Below are positions 48,879 to 61,979 of a stretch of DNA of 64,000 bases, piece by piece. Within the stretch, counting starts at the first letter, position 1. Each line of letters begins with the position of its first letter. This stretch comes from Ectothiorhodospira mobilis (GTDB lineage Bacteria > Pseudomonadota > Gammaproteobacteria > Ectothiorhodospirales > Ectothiorhodospiraceae), in the NCBI RefSeq assembly GCF_900114895.1, contig NZ_FOUO01000007.1, positions 1 to 64,000 on the forward strand, in the 5' to 3' direction. A model generated the notes under the pieces. The model was not told the DNA's origin, did no database searches, and saw only the letters and a program-made list of their open reading frames with translations. The position numbers were made by a program, and so were the translations under genes.

Positions 48879-49961
48879 ATGCTGCTCATTCTGTTTGACT
48901 ATCTGGCCCAGTTTTATTCGGGGTTTCACGTGTTTCAGTATCTGACCCTGCGGGCCATCCTGGGGGTGATCACGGCCCTGCTCATCGCCTTCGCCATCGG
49001 CCCGGGGATGATCAAGCGCCTCACCCTGTACAAGATCGGCCAGCAGGTGCGCGACGACGGTCCCGAGACCCACCTGGGCAAGGCGGGCACCCCCACCATG
49101 GGCGGGGCACTGATCCTGGTGGCGGTGGCGCTGAGCACCCTGCTGTGGAGCGATCTGGGCAATCGTTTCGTCTGGATCGTGCTCATCACCACCCTCCTGT
49201 TCGGGGTCATCGGCGGCATCGACGATTACTTGAAGCTGCGCTACGGCAACAGCCGCGGCCTGTCGGCACGGCGCAAGTTCCTGTGGCAGTCCCTGGTGGC
49301 CCTGGGCTGCGCCGGCCTGCTCTATACCACCGCCCAGGCCCCCATCGAGACCACCCTGATCGTGCCCGTCTTCAAGGACGTGGCCATCGATCTGGGACTC
49401 TGGTTCATCCCCCTGGTGTGGCTGGTGGTGGTGGGCTCCAGCAATGCCGTGAATCTCACCGACGGTCTGGACGGGCTGGCCATCATGCCCAGCGTGCTGG
49501 TGGCCGGGGCCCTGGGGATCTTCGCCTACGTCTCGGGACACGCCATCTTTGCCGATTACCTGGGCATCCCCTTCGTGCATGGGGCGGGGGAGTTGGCCAT
49601 CTTCGCCGCGGCCCTGGTGGGGGCCGGCATGGGTTTTCTCTGGTTCAACGCCTATCCGGCGCAGGTGTTCATGGGGGACGTGGGGGCCCTGGCCCTGGGG
49701 GCGGCCCTGGGCCTGCTGGCGGTGGTCACCCGCCAGGAGATCGTGCTGGTGATCATGGGCGGGGTCTTCGTGGTGGAGACCCTGTCGGTGATCGTACAGG
49801 TGTTGTCCTACCGGCTCACGGGGCGGCGGGTCTTTCGCATGGCGCCGCTGCATCATCATTTCGAACTCAAGGGCTGGCCCGAACCTCGGGTCATCGTGCG
49901 TTTCTGGATCATCACCGTGGTCCTGGTCCTGGTGGGCCTGGCCACCCTGAAGGTCCGCTGA
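48879..49961 (+). CDS. mraY: Phospho-MurNAc-pentapeptide transferase
   Basis: A 360-residue, ten-helix enzyme making lipid I on undecaprenyl phosphate; the length equals E. coli MraY. Catalytic aspartates lie in [18 protein letters not shown] and [13 protein letters not shown]. Other blocks are GTPTMGG and [15 protein letters not shown] 48879 aligns exactly with the E. coli N-terminus up to the YSGF motif; GTG 48873 would give a four-base overlap with murF and two more residues. Confidence 0.95.
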   Translation: MLLILFDYLAQFYSGFHVFQYLTLRAILGVITALLIAFAIGPGMIKRLTLYKIGQQVRDDGPETHLGKAGTPTMGGALILVAVALSTLLWSDLGNRFVWIVLITTLLFGVIGGIDDYLKLRYGNSRGLSARRKFLWQSLVALGCAGLLYTTAQAPIETTLIVPVFKDVAIDLGLWFIPLVWLVVVGSSNAVNLTDGLDGLAIMPSVLVAGALGIFAYVSGHAIFADYLGIPFVHGAGELAIFAAALVGAGMGFLWFNAYPAQVFMGDVGALALGAALGLLAVVTRQEIVLVIMGGVFVVETLSVIVQVLSYRLTGRRVFRMAPLHHHFELKGWPEPRVIVRFWIITVVLVLVGLATLKVR

Positions 49962-49974
49962 GGGCGGGGACGGC

Positions 49975-51297
49975 GTGCAGGGGATGAACACACTCATCGT
50001 GGGACTGGGGGAGACGGGGCTCTCCGTGGCGCGGCATCTGGCCGCCCGCGGCGAGGCCTTCTGCGTCGCCGACTCCCGCCTGTCCCCGCCGGGAGTGGCC
50101 GCCCTCGGCGCCCTGGATCCGGCCATCCCGGTGCACCTCGGGCCCTTCGATCCCGGTCTGTTCACCCGCTTCTCGCGTCTGCTGCTGAGCCCCGGGGTGA
50201 GCCCGCAGGAACCCGCCGTGGCCGCGGCCCGGGCGGCGGGGGCCCATATCCTGGGGGACATCGCCCTGTTCGCCGATGTGGCCCGGGCCCCGGTGGTGGG
50301 GATCACCGGTTCCAACGGCAAGAGCACCGTCACCACCCTGGTGGCGGAGATGGCCCGGGCCGCCGGCCGCCGTGTGGGTGTGGGGGGTAACCTGGGACCG
50401 CCCGCCCTGGATCTGCTGACGGACCCGGAACCGGATCTCTACGTGTTGGAGCTCTCCAGCTTCCAGTTGGAGACTGCCCGGGGGCTGCGCTGTGCCGCGG
50501 CGGCGGTGCTCAACGTGGCCGCCGATCACATGGATCGTCATGCCCACCTGGATGCGTACGCCGCTGCCAAGGCGCGGATCTACGCCGGGGCCGGTGTGGC
50601 TGTGCGCAACCGGGAGGATCCCCGGGTGCGGGACATGCCGGGTCCCGCGGGGATCACCTTCGGCCTGGGGGAACCGGCGGAAGGGGACTACGGCCTGGTG
50701 CGCTGCGGGGAGGAAGAATGGCTCGGCCGGGGCAGGGAACCGCTGCTGCCGGTGTCGGCACTGCGTCTGTTCGGGCGTCACAACCTGGCCAACGCCCTGG
50801 CGGCCCTGGCCCTGGGGGAGGCGGTGGACCTGCCCATGGCCGCCCGCCTGCAGGCGCTGCAACGCTTCTCCGGGCTGCCCCACCGTTGCCAGTGGGTGGC
50901 CCGGGTGCGGGGCGTGGACTGGTACAACGATTCCAAGGGCACGAACCTGGGGTCCACCCTGGCGGCCCTGGAGGGGCTGCAGGGCCCGGTGGTGCTCATC
51001 GCCGGCGGCCAGGGCAAGGGGCAGGACTTCACGCCCCTGCGGGAGGCGGTGCGCGGCAAGGCCCGGGGGGTGATCCTGCTGGGTCAGGATGCCGCCCGTA
51101 TCGAGTCCGCCCTGGACGGTGTCGTGCCGGTGGTGCGGGTCTCGCACATGGAGCAGGCGGTGGCCGAAGCCGGACGCCTGGCCCGGCGGGGGGATTGCGT
51201 ATTGCTGTCCCCCGCCTGCGCCAGCTTCGATCTGTTCCGGGGCTATGCCCATCGGGGCGAGGTGTTTGAATCCGCGGTACGGAGGGGACTGGCATGA
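49975..51297 (+). CDS. murD: UDP-MurNAc-L-alanine:D-glutamate ligase
   Basis: A 440-residue Mur ligase adding D-Glu. The Rossmann start is TLIVGLGETGLSVARHLAARG; the ATP loop is GITGSNGKSTVT. YNDSKGTNLGSTLAAL and VLLSPACASFDLF are MurD hallmarks. GTG 49975 has GGGCGGGGA before it; ATG 49984 would drop three residues. It follows mraY by 13 bases and overlaps ftsW by four. Confidence 0.95.
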   Translation: MQGMNTLIVGLGETGLSVARHLAARGEAFCVADSRLSPPGVAALGALDPAIPVHLGPFDPGLFTRFSRLLLSPGVSPQEPAVAAARAAGAHILGDIALFADVARAPVVGITGSNGKSTVTTLVAEMARAAGRRVGVGGNLGPPALDLLTDPEPDLYVLELSSFQLETARGLRCAAAAVLNVAADHMDRHAHLDAYAAAKARIYAGAGVAVRNREDPRVRDMPGPAGITFGLGEPAEGDYGLVRCGEEEWLGRGREPLLPVSALRLFGRHNLANALAALALGEAVDLPMAARLQALQRFSGLPHRCQWVARVRGVDWYNDSKGTNLGSTLAALEGLQGPVVLIAGGQGKGQDFTPLREAVRGKARGVILLGQDAARIESALDGVVPVVRVSHMEQAVAEAGRLARRGDCVLLSPACASFDLFRGYAHRGEVFESAVRRGLA

Positions 51298-52481
51298 TCG
51301 GGGCCTCCCTACAGGCGAGCCGGGGTGCGCACAAGCGCGCCGTGCGCGGTCTGCATCAGTGGCTGGATCCAGGGCTGACCCTGACGGTCCTGGCCCTGGT
51401 TTCCCTGGGGCTGGTGATGGTGGCCTCCGCCTCCATCGGGGTGGCCGATGCGCAACTGGGCCAGCCCTTCCATTATCTGTTGCGGCAGGGGATCTACGTG
51501 CTCATGGGGGGCATCGTCGCCTGGGGGATGTACTGCACGCCGCTGGAGCTTTGGGAGCGGTCCGGGGCGGCGGCCCTGCTGGGGATCTTCCTGCTGCTGG
51601 TGCTGGTGCTGGTGCCGGGGGTGGGGCATACCGTCAACGGTGCCACGCGCTGGATCTCCTTGGGCCTGTTCAACCTGCAGGTCTCGGAGGTGGTCAAGCT
51701 CCTGGTCCCCATCTATCTGGCCGGTTACCTGGTGCGCCACGGGGAACAGGTGCGCCGCAGCCTGGCGGGTTTCGCCAAACCCCTGATCCTGATGGGGCTG
51801 ACCACGCTCCTGCTGCTGGCCCAGCCGGACTTCGGCGCGGGGGTGGTGCTCCTGGCGGTGACCCTGGGGATGCTCTTCCTTGCCGGGGCCCGGCTCTGGC
51901 AGTTCGCCCTGCTGCTGTCCGGGGTGTGTGCGCTTATGGGCTTCGCCATCGTCCAGACCCCCTATCGCATGGCCCGGCTCACCGGCTTTTTGAACCCGTG
52001 GACCGATCCCTTCGACAGCGGCTTCCAGCTCACCCAGTCCCTCATCGCCATCGGCAGCGGCTCCTGGTTCGGGGTGGGGCTCGGCGGCAGTGTGCAGAAG
52101 CTGTTCTACTTGCCCGAGGCCCATAACGACTTCCTGTTCGCCGTGCTGGCGGAGGAGCTGGGCCTGGCGGGGGTCACCGTGGTGGCGCTCCTGTTCGCCG
52201 TGCTGGTGTGGCGCAGCTTCGCCATCGCCCGGGCCGCGGAGCTGGCCGGGCGGGCCTTCGGGGCCTATCTGGCCTGGGGCATCGGCATCTGGATCGGGCT
52301 GCAGGCCTTCATCAACATGGGGGTGAATATGGGCATCCTGCCCACCAAGGGGCTCACCCTGCCCCTGATGAGCTATGGCGGCAGTTCCATGCTGGTGACC
52401 CTGGCCGCCATGGGGCTTCTCGCCCGGGTCCACCGGGAGACCCGCGCCAGCGGCGCGGCATTGCATCGGGGGGAGACATGA
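51294..52481 (+). CDS. ftsW: Septal peptidoglycan polymerase FtsW
   Basis: A 395-residue SEDS protein with about ten membrane helices, the glycosyltransferase of the FtsWI pair. SEDS blocks are GATRWISLGLFNLQVSEVVKL (the RW...Q.SE motif, in part), QPDFGAGVVLL with the catalytic Asp equivalent, NPWTDPFDSGFQLTQSLIA and LPLMSYGGSSMLV. ATG 51294 overlaps murD; the stop overlaps murG. Confidence 0.95.
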   Translation: MIGASLQASRGAHKRAVRGLHQWLDPGLTLTVLALVSLGLVMVASASIGVADAQLGQPFHYLLRQGIYVLMGGIVAWGMYCTPLELWERSGAAALLGIFLLLVLVLVPGVGHTVNGATRWISLGLFNLQVSEVVKLLVPIYLAGYLVRHGEQVRRSLAGFAKPLILMGLTTLLLLAQPDFGAGVVLLAVTLGMLFLAGARLWQFALLLSGVCALMGFAIVQTPYRMARLTGFLNPWTDPFDSGFQLTQSLIAIGSGSWFGVGLGGSVQKLFYLPEAHNDFLFAVLAEELGLAGVTVVALLFAVLVWRSFAIARAAELAGRAFGAYLAWGIGIWIGLQAFINMGVNMGILPTKGLTLPLMSYGGSSMLVTLAAMGLLARVHRETRASGAALHRGET

Positions 52482-53566
52482 GCGGCGGTCCCATCCTCAT
52501 CATGGCCGGGGGCACCGGGGGGCATGTCTTCCCGGGACTGGCGGTGGCCGATGCCCTGCGCGCCCAAGGCGAGGCGGTGTGCTGGCTGGGCAGCGCCCGT
52601 GGGCTGGAGGCGCGGCTGGTGCCCGCCGCCGGCATCCCCTTTTACACGCTTCCGGTGAGCGGCCTGCGGGGCAAAGGCATGGGCACCTGGCTCATGGCCC
52701 CCTGGCGCCTGGGGGCGGCCCTGTGGGCCGCCCTGGGGTTGATGCTGCGTCTGCGTCCCCGGGTCGTGCTCGGGTTGGGGGGATTCGCCTCCGGTCCCGG
52801 CGGGCTCATGGCCGCCGCCCTGGGTCGGCCCCTGGTGATCCATGAACAGAACGCGGTGGCCGGTCTCACCAACCGCGCCTTGGCCCGGCTCGCCGACCGG
52901 GTCCTGCAGGCCTTCCCGGACACCTTCCCCGCGCCGCGCCGGCCGGTGACGGTGGGGAATCCGGTGCGCGAGGACATCCTGCGCCTGGCGCCGCCCCAGG
53001 AGCGCCTGGCCGGTCGGGAGGGGCCGTTGCGGCTGCTGGTGCTGGGGGGCAGCCTGGGGGCCCTGGCCCTGAACACCCGGGTGCCCGAGGCGGTGGCCCG
53101 GCTGCCGGCGGCGCAGCTGCCGCAGATCCGCCATCAGGCCGGGGAGCGCACCCTGGAGGCGGCCCGCGAGGCCTATCGCCAGGCCGGTGTCGAGGCGGAT
53201 GTGGGGCCCTTCATCGAGGACATGGCCGAGGCCTATGCCTGGGCGGACCTGGTGATCTGCCGCGCCGGTGCCCTCACCGTATGCGAACTGGCCGCCGCCG
53301 GCGTGGCCTCGCTGCTGGTGCCCTATCCCCACGCCGTGGACGATCACCAGCGGGCCAACGCCCGCCACCTGGCCGATGCCGGGGCCGCCTGGCTCGTGCC
53401 CCAGGATGCACTGGACGCCGCCGACCTGGCGGCCCGTCTGCAATCCCTGGACCGTGCGACCCTGGGGCGGATGGCACAGCGGGCCCGGTCCCTGGCCTGC
53501 CCCGATGCCGCCCGGCAGGTGGCCGGGGCCTGCCTCGCCCTCGCCGGGGAAGGAGAACGCCCATGA
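52478..53566 (+). CDS. murG: UDP-GlcNAc:lipid I N-acetylglucosaminyltransferase
   Basis: A 362-residue GT28 enzyme making lipid II on the inner face of the membrane. The G loop is [19 protein letters not shown]. Other motifs are [41 protein letters not shown] and [19 protein letters not shown] 52478 overlaps ftsW. It feeds FtsW/FtsI and PBPs. Confidence 0.96.
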   Translation: MSGGPILIMAGGTGGHVFPGLAVADALRAQGEAVCWLGSARGLEARLVPAAGIPFYTLPVSGLRGKGMGTWLMAPWRLGAALWAALGLMLRLRPRVVLGLGGFASGPGGLMAAALGRPLVIHEQNAVAGLTNRALARLADRVLQAFPDTFPAPRRPVTVGNPVREDILRLAPPQERLAGREGPLRLLVLGGSLGALALNTRVPEAVARLPAAQLPQIRHQAGERTLEAAREAYRQAGVEADVGPFIEDMAEAYAWADLVICRAGALTVCELAAAGVASLLVPYPHAVDDHQRANARHLADAGAAWLVPQDALDAADLAARLQSLDRATLGRMAQRARSLACPDAARQVAGACLALAGEGERP

Positions 53567-54989
53567 CCCCTCCCGCCACCATGATGGGCATGCGCCGCAT
53601 CCGCCGCATCCACTTCGTGGGCATCGGCGGTTCCGGCATGGGCGGGATCGCCGAGGTGCTGGCCAACCTGGGCTACCGGGTCACCGGCTCGGACCTGGCG
53701 GAGAATGCCGTCACCCGGCGCCTGGCGGAACGGGGGGTGGTGATCCACCGGGGCCACGCGGCGGCCCATGCCGAGGGGGCCGATGTGCTGGTGGTCTCCA
53801 GCGCCGTGGGCAACGATAACCCCGAGGTGCAGGCGGCCCATGCCCGGCGCATCCCGGTGGTGCCCCGGGCGCAGATGCTGGCGGAGCTCATGCGCTTTCG
53901 CTATGGCATCGCCGTGGCCGGCACCCATGGCAAGACCACCACCACCAGCCTGGTGGCCAGCCTGCTGGCGGAGGGGGGGCTCGACCCCACCTTCGTCATC
54001 GGCGGCCGGCTCAACAGCACCGCCAGCCATTCCCGCCTGGGCCAGGGGCATTACCTGGTGGCGGAGGCGGACGAGAGCGATGCCTCCTTCCTCTGCCTGC
54101 AGCCCATGATCTCGGTGGTCACCAACATCGATGCCGATCATCTGGCCGCCTATGAGGGGGAATTCGAGCGCCTGCAGGAGGCCTTTCTCGAGTTCCTGCA
54201 CCATCTGCCCTTCTACGGGTTGGCGGTGCTGTGCGTGGACGACGCGCAGATCCGAGCCCTTCTGACCCGGGTGGGTCGCCCCGTGCTCACCTACGGTGTG
54301 GACTCGGAGGCGGACGTGCGTGCCGTGGATCTGCAGCCCCTGGGCACGCAGACCCGTTTCGGCCTGTGCCTGCCGGGCCGGCCGCAGCCCTTGCCGGTGA
54401 CGCTGAACCTGCCCGGGCGGCACAACGTGCTCAATGCCCTGGCGGCGGCGGCCGTGGCCCACGAGCTGGGGGTGGAGGATGCCGCCATCCAGCGGGCCCT
54501 GGCGGGTTTTCAGGGCATCGGCCGCCGCTTCCAGGTGTATGGCGAGATCCCGGTGCCGGCGGGCCGGGTCCTGCTGGTGGACGACTATGGTCACCATCCC
54601 ACGGAGGTGGCGGCCACCCTGGCGGCGGCCCGCGCCGCCTGGCCGCAGCGGCGGCTGGTGCTGGCCTTCCAGCCCCACCGCTATACCCGTACCCGGGACC
54701 TGTTCGAGGACTTCACCCAGGTGCTTTCCGGGGCCGATGCCCTGTTGCTGCTGGAGGTCTACCCCGCCGGCGAGGCCCCCATCCAGGGGGCCGACGGCCG
54801 TACCCTGGCCCGGGCCGTGCGCATGCGCGGGCGGGTGGATCCGGTCTTCGTGGAGACGCCGGAACGCCTGGCCCCGGTGTTGGCGGACCTGCTGCAGGAC
54901 GGGGATGTGCTGCTCACCCAGGGGGCGGGCAATGTGGGGGCCCTGGCCGCCGCCCTGCCCGCGGCCCTGGCCCCCCGGGGAGGTGCGGC

Positions 54990-54993
<4 letters not shown>
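53563..54993 (+). CDS. murC: UDP-MurNAc:L-alanine ligase
   Basis: A 476-residue Mur ligase adding the first L-Ala. The Rossmann start is [23 protein letters not shown]; the ATP loop is [25 protein letters not shown] and [15 protein letters not shown] are family blocks. ATG 53563 follows AAGGAG and overlaps murG; ATGs further in (53581) are possible. Confidence 0.95.
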
Positions 54994-56844
<1,851 letters not shown>

Positions 56845-56845
<1 letters not shown>

Positions 56846-57624
56846 TGGCCCGGCGCGGACAGGGTATGGCTCGGCGCAGGCGGCCCCGCACCCCTTGGTG
56901 GCAACGGGTGTCCTGGGGGCGCCTGGGGCGGACCCTGGGGGGGACGGGGCTGCTGGTGGCCCTGGCGGGGACGGTCTGGACCCTGACCGGGTATCTGGAC
57001 CGGGTGGATACCCTGCCGGTGGAGCGGGTGACGGTGGAGGGGGAGCTGCGCCATCTGCCCCGGGAGACGGTGCAGGAGGTGGTCTCGGCGCACCTGCCCG
57101 CCGGGTTCTTCACCCTGGACCTGGCGGCGGTGCGGCGGGACCTGGAGGCCCTGCCCTGGATCCGCAACGCCTCGGTGGAGCGGGTCTGGCCCGATGGGGT
57201 GCGCCTGCGGGTGGACGAGCAGGTGCCGGTGGCCCGCTGGGGGGATGCCGCGGTGCTCAATCAGTACGGCGAGCCATTCCGGCCGGGGGCGGGCACGTTG
57301 CCCCCGGGGCTGCCGGCCCTGGAGGGGCCGCCGGGACGGGAGCGGGTGCTCATGGAGCGGCTGCTGGCGGTGCAGGCCCGCCTGGCGGATGTGGGACTGG
57401 AGGTGGCGGGGCTGACGGAGGACGCGCGCCGTTCCTGGACCGTCTACCTCGCCGATGGCAGCCGGGTGCTCATGGGCCGGGGCATGGACCCGGCGCGGCT
57501 GGACCGCCTGGTGCGTATGTATCCGCGCCTGCGGGCCTACCGTGAGGCCCCCATCCGGCGCATCGATATGCGTTACGCCAACGGCATCGCCGTGGCCTGG
57601 GTCCCGGCGGGGGTGGAGGGATGA
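56845..57624 (+). CDS. ftsQ: Cell division protein FtsQ
   Basis: A 259-residue bitopic protein. An Arg-rich cytoplasmic start is followed by a membrane helix (about residues 33-50) and a POTRA domain (VERVTVEGELRHLPRETVQEVV). The FtsQ beta domain ends with RIDMRYANGIAVAW. ATG 56845 overlaps the ddl stop by one base (GTGATG), behind GGGGAGG. It scaffolds FtsL and FtsB. Confidence 0.93.
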
Positions 57625-57687
57625 ACAAGGTGCAGGTCCCGGTGCGGCAGAGATTCAGCAGGGTCACGTTCGTGGAGATGAGGATTC

Positions 57688-58923
57688 ATGCCCAAACGCT
57701 CGGATAGAGGAATGATCGTCGGTCTCGACATCGGCACCTCCAAGGTGGAGGCCATCGTGGGCGAGATCACCGATGACGGGGGCATCGAGATCGTCGGCAT
57801 CGGCAGCCATCCCTCCCGCGGGCTGAAGAAGGGGGTGGTGGTGAACATCGAGTCCACCGTGCAGTCCATCCAGCGGGCGGTGGAGGAGGCGGAGCTCATG
57901 GCCGGTTGCCAGATCCACTCCGTGTTCACCGGCATCGCCGGCAGCCACGTGAAGAGCCTCAACTCCACCGGGGTGGTGGCCATCAAGGATCAGGAGGTGA
58001 CGCCGGCGGACGTGGAACGGGTCATCGACGCCGCCCGCGCGGTGGCCATCCCGGCGGATCAGCGCATCCTCCATGTCCTGCCCCAGGAATTCATCATCGA
58101 CGAACAGGAGGGGATCCGCGAGCCGGTGGGGATGTCCGGGGTGCGTCTGGAGGCCAAGGTACACCTGGTCACCGGCGCGGTGTCGGCGGCGCAGAACATC
58201 ACCAAGTGTGTGCGCCGCTGCGGCCTGGAGGTGGACGACATCATCCTGGAGCAGCTGGCCTCCAGCCACGCCGTGCTCACCGAGGACGAACGCGAGCTGG
58301 GGGTGTGTCTGGTGGATATCGGCGGCGGCACCACCGATATCGCGGTGTTCACCGACGGGGCCATCCGCCACACGGCGGTGATCCCCATCGCCGGCGATCA
58401 GGTGACCAACGACATCGCCGTGGCCCTGCGTACCCCCACCCAGTACGCCGAGGACCTGAAGATCCGCTACGCCTGCGCCCTGCGCCAGCTGGCGGATCCG
58501 GAGGAGACCATCGAGGTGCCCGGGGTGGGGGACCGGCCGCCGCGGCGGCTCTCCCGCCAGACCCTGGCGGGGGTGGTGGAGCCCCGCTACGAGGAGCTGC
58601 TCTCCCTGGTGCAGGCGGAACTGCGCCGCTCCGGCTGCGAGGAGATGGCCGCTGCAGGGGTGGTGCTCACCGGGGGCTCCTCGAAGATGGAGGGGGTGGC
58701 GGAGCTGGCGGAGGAGGTGTTCCACATGCCGGTGCGTCTGGGCGTACCCCAGGGGGTCACCGGTCTGGTGGACGCCGTGCGTCACCCGGTGCATTCCACC
58801 GGCGTGGGGCTGTTGCTTTTCGGCCATCGCAGCCGCCAGGAAGGTTCGGCGGAGGGGCTGCGCGGAGGCGGTATGAAAACGGTATGGGCACGCATGCGCA
58901 ACTGGTTCCAGGGGAACCTGTGA
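57688..58923 (+). CDS. ftsA: Cell division protein FtsA
   Basis: A 411-residue actin-like ATPase that ties FtsZ to the membrane. The phosphate-1 motif is GLDIGTSKVEAIVGE; phosphate-2 is LVDIGGGTTDIAVFTDG; GGSSKMEGVAELAEEVF is the adenosine motif. The amphipathic membrane-targeting helix is the end, VWARMRNWFQGNL. The gap from ftsQ is 63 bases, with GGAGATGAGGA before the ATG. Confidence 0.96.
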   Translation: MPKRSDRGMIVGLDIGTSKVEAIVGEITDDGGIEIVGIGSHPSRGLKKGVVVNIESTVQSIQRAVEEAELMAGCQIHSVFTGIAGSHVKSLNSTGVVAIKDQEVTPADVERVIDAARAVAIPADQRILHVLPQEFIIDEQEGIREPVGMSGVRLEAKVHLVTGAVSAAQNITKCVRRCGLEVDDIILEQLASSHAVLTEDERELGVCLVDIGGGTTDIAVFTDGAIRHTAVIPIAGDQVTNDIAVALRTPTQYAEDLKIRYACALRQLADPEETIEVPGVGDRPPRRLSRQTLAGVVEPRYEELLSLVQAELRRSGCEEMAAAGVVLTGGSSKMEGVAELAEEVFHMPVRLGVPQGVTGLVDAVRHPVHSTGVGLLLFGHRSRQEGSAEGLRGGGMKTVWARMRNWFQGNL

Positions 58924-59028
58924 CGGCCCGGGGGAGAAACAAACTCAGTCTACGGCGGCGGGTGACGCCCAGCGGGCGGCCTGCAAATCAATCGGATGCA
59001 ACGCAAGGGTTGTTAGGAGGTAGCAGTC

Positions 59029-60243
59029 ATGTTTGAACTTATGGATACCTATCCGCAGAACGCGGTGATCAAGGTGATCGGCGTCGGCGGTGGCGGCGGC
59101 AATGCCGTGCAGCACATGGTCAACGCCTCCATCGAGGGCGTGGACTTCGTCTGCGCCAACACCGATGCCCAGGCCCTGAAGCGGGTGGATGCCAAGACCC
59201 TGCTGCAGATGGGCGCCCACATCACCAAGGGGCTGGGGGCCGGTGCCGACCCGGGCGTGGGCCGCGAGGCCGCCCTGGAGGACCGGGAACGCATCCAGGA
59301 GGTGATCGACGGGGCCGACATGGTCTTCATCACCGCCGGCATGGGCGGCGGCACGGGCACCGGGGCCGCCCCGGTGGTGGCGCAGATCGCCAAGGAGATG
59401 GGGGTGCTGACGGTGGCCGTGGTCACCAAGCCCTTCCCCTTCGAGGGCAAGAAGCGCATGCAGGTAGCCCAGTCGGGCATGGAGAACCTGGCCAAGTACG
59501 TGGACTCGCTCATCACCATCCCCAACGACAAGCTGCTCTCGGTGCTGGGCAAGAACGTGACCCTGCTGGATGCCTTCAAGGCCGCCAACGATGTCCTTCT
59601 GGGAGCCGTGCAGGGGATCGCTGAACTCATCACCCGTCCGGGGCTGATCAACGTGGACTTCGCCGACGTGCGCACGGTGATGTCCGAGATGGGTATGGCC
59701 ATGATGGGCACCGGCACCGCCTCCGGTGGAGACCGGGCCCGGGTGGCGGCCGAGGCGGCCATCTCCAGCCCGCTGCTGGAGGACGTGAACATCGCCGGGG
59801 CCCGCGGCATCCTGGTGAACGTCACCGCCGGCATGGACATGTCCATCGGTGAATTCGAGGAGGTGGGCGCCGCAGTGAAGGAGTTCGCCTCCGAGGATGC
59901 CACCGTGGTGGTGGGTACGGTCATCGACCCGGACATGAACGACGAACTGCGGGTCACCCTGGTGGCCACCGGTCTCGGCGCCCAGTCTCAGGTCGCCCGC
60001 CCGGCGCGGGAGAAGCCCAATGTGAAACTGGTGGAAACCCGCCAGCAGGTGGCCGCCGCAGGGGGCGGTGCCGTGGCCACCCAGGCGGATCCGGAGCTGG
60101 AGATGATGGATTACGGCCAGGGCGAGCGCCCCGCGGCATCCGCACGCCGCAGCAAGCCCCAGGGGCAGACCTACGACGGCTCCGGCAAGTCCAACATGGA
60201 CTACCTGGACATCCCCGCCTTCCTGCGCAAGCAGGCGGACTGA
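59029..60243 (+). CDS. ftsZ: Cell division protein FtsZ
   Basis: A 404-residue tubulin-like GTPase forming the Z ring. GTP motifs: [13 protein letters not shown] near residue 20 and the signature GGGTGTG at 106-112; the catalytic T7 loop is near [16 protein letters not shown] variable linker (about 320-388) leads to the C-terminal peptide [14 protein letters not shown], which binds FtsA and ZipA. A strong TTAGGAGGT ribosome site precedes ATG 59029. Confidence 0.98.
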   Translation: MFELMDTYPQNAVIKVIGVGGGGGNAVQHMVNASIEGVDFVCANTDAQALKRVDAKTLLQMGAHITKGLGAGADPGVGREAALEDRERIQEVIDGADMVFITAGMGGGTGTGAAPVVAQIAKEMGVLTVAVVTKPFPFEGKKRMQVAQSGMENLAKYVDSLITIPNDKLLSVLGKNVTLLDAFKAANDVLLGAVQGIAELITRPGLINVDFADVRTVMSEMGMAMMGTGTASGGDRARVAAEAAISSPLLEDVNIAGARGILVNVTAGMDMSIGEFEEVGAAVKEFASEDATVVVGTVIDPDMNDELRVTLVATGLGAQSQVARPAREKPNVKLVETRQQVAAAGGGAVATQADPELEMMDYGQGERPAASARRSKPQGQTYDGSGKSNMDYLDIPAFLRKQAD

Positions 60244-60262
60244 GGATGCCTGCACGCAGCGG

Positions 60263-60318
60263 CCGCCCCGGTCCGGGGCGGTCCGGCTGTCCCTCCAAAG
60301 GCCCCTCCGGGCGGGGCC
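60263..60318 (+). terminator. Two GC-rich inverted repeats after ftsZ
   Basis: A perfect 9-base inverted repeat around one base (60263-60271 with 60273-60281; a realistic stem is seven pairs with a five-base loop) is followed by GGCCCC (60300-60305) pairing with GGGGCC (60313-60318). Neither has a T run. They may partly separate ftsZ from lpxC transcription, since the 221-base gap is the longest within the division cluster. Confidence 0.4.
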
Positions 60319-60464
60319 ATCCCCCGGAATGCCTGCATGCTGCGCTGCAACATGGTGACAGCTGTGGTATTGTTACCGACTTTTTACGGGCCAGGTCATG
60401 ATTTGCCGCGGCGGGAACGGCAGGAGGGCCGTCCAACCCGCTCGCCCATCCGAGGACACATACC

Positions 60465-61382
60465 TTGATCAGACAGCGTACGCTCAAGAACACGATCCGG
60501 GCCACCGGGGTCGGGCTCCATACCGGGGAGAAGGTCTACCTGATGTTGCGGCCGGCCCCGGTGAACACCGGTGTGGTCTTTCGCCGCGTGGACCTGGAGC
60601 CTGCGGTGGAGATCCGGGCCCATCCGGAGGGGGTGGGGGACACCTGCCTCTCCACCTCCCTGGTGCAGGACGGGGTGCGTGTCTCCACGGTGGAACACCT
60701 GATGTCGGCGGTGGCCGGCCTGGGGGTCGACAACCTCTACGTGGATCTCAGCGCCGCCGAGGTCCCCATCATGGATGGCAGCGCCGGACCCTTCGTCTTC
60801 CTCATCCAGTCCGCCGGCATCGTCGAGCAGAACGCCCCGAAGCGCTTCATCCGCATCCGCAAGCGGGTGGAGGTGCGGGAAGACGACAAATGGGCCCGCC
60901 TGGATCCCTTTGACGGCTTCAAGGTGGCCTTTTCCATCGGTTTTGAGCATCCCATCTTCAAGGATGGCATCCAGAGCGCCGAACTGGATTTTTCCACCAC
61001 GTCCTTCGTCAAGGAGGTGAGCCGCGCCCGCACCTTCGGGTTCATGCGGGACATCGAGGCCCTGCGCAGCAAGCGCCTGGCCCTGGGGGGGAGCCTGGAC
61101 AACGCCGTGGTGCTGGACGACTTCCGCGTGCTGAATGAGGACGGTCTGCGCTACCGGGACGAGTTCGTCAAGCACAAGATCCTGGACGCCATCGGCGACA
61201 CCTACCTGCTGGGGCACAGCCTCATCGGCGCCTTCACCGGCCATAAATCGGGTCATGCCCTGAACAACTGCCTGACGCGCAAGCTGATCCAGGACCCGCA
61301 GGCCTACGAGATCATCACCTTCGAGGAGGAGGGAAAGCGCGTGCCCATCTCCTACGCCCAGCCGGCCGCCGCCCCCATCTGA
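60465..61382 (+). CDS. lpxC: UDP-3-O-acyl-N-acetylglucosamine deacetylase
   Basis: A 305-residue zinc enzyme, the committed step of lipid A synthesis; the length equals E. coli LpxC. Zinc ligands: His78 (TVEHLMSA) and the HKILDAIGD motif near residue 233, giving His and Asp; the catalytic His is in [10 protein letters not shown]. The start is TTG 60465, which aligns with the MIKQRTLK N-terminus of E. coli. CGAGGA lies before it. An unusual start may keep its level low. Confidence 0.95.
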   Translation: MIRQRTLKNTIRATGVGLHTGEKVYLMLRPAPVNTGVVFRRVDLEPAVEIRAHPEGVGDTCLSTSLVQDGVRVSTVEHLMSAVAGLGVDNLYVDLSAAEVPIMDGSAGPFVFLIQSAGIVEQNAPKRFIRIRKRVEVREDDKWARLDPFDGFKVAFSIGFEHPIFKDGIQSAELDFSTTSFVKEVSRARTFGFMRDIEALRSKRLALGGSLDNAVVLDDFRVLNEDGLRYRDEFVKHKILDAIGDTYLLGHSLIGAFTGHKSGHALNNCLTRKLIQDPQAYEIITFEEEGKRVPISYAQPAAAPI

Positions 61383-61394
61383 GCCCGCCCCGCC

Positions 61395-61802
61395 TCAGCG
61401 GTCGGCCAGGCGGCGCAGGCTGCGCCTCAGATCCGGGTCCGCCACCGCCCGCGCGGCGTGCTGCAGGGCCTCCCGTGCACGCGGGCTGAGGGGGGGCGGC
61501 GGTGTGCCCTGGCCAGTATCCAGGGCCCGCATGGCCGGCTGCACCCGGATGCGCACCGTGCGTGCCGTGACGCCATGGTGGTCCCGCACCTGCTTGAGGA
61601 TCTCCCGGCGCATGTAGCGCAGGGGATAGGCCCAACTCCCCCCGTCCGTCACCAGCACCAGTTCCCCGTCCCGCAGATTGCCCACCCAGCAGTGGGGCCG
61701 CAGCTGTGGCGGCAACAGTTCGCGCACGCTGCCGGTCAGGGCCTCCAGGCGGCGGGCATGCTCCAGCATATGGGGATCGAGATAGGTCCTGGGGGCTCTC
61801 AT
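61395..61802 (-). CDS. dciA: DUF721 / DciA-family protein
   Basis: A 135-residue protein with a DUF721 domain (about residues 10-95; LLPPQLRPHCWVGNLRDGELVLVTDGGSWAY in part, then LRYMRREILKQVR). DciA loads the replicative helicase in bacteria without DnaC or DnaB-loader phage homologues; this role is inferred from family and from its usual place between lpxC and secA. ATG 61802 was chosen; the frame runs further as an antisense shadow of secA. It converges on lpxC with 12 bases between. Confidence 0.8.
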   Translation of the reverse strand: MRAPRTYLDPHMLEHARRLEALTGSVRELLPPQLRPHCWVGNLRDGELVLVTDGGSWAYPLRYMRREILKQVRDHHGVTARTVRIRVQPAMRALDTGQGTPPPPLSPRAREALQHAARAVADPDLRRSLRRLADR

Positions 61803-61979
61803 GGGGCGCGGTGGGGCGGCTTGGGATGGACAGATCGAGTCTAGCAATGCCCAAGGGGGGAACACCATGCCCGCACCCTCCCGCTGTACTGGGGGGCGCC
61901 GTCCCGCTGCCCCCTGCGTGGCGGTGTCGGATCGGTTATCATCGTCCCCTGTCTTTGGGCAACCCGACGTAGAGCCTTC

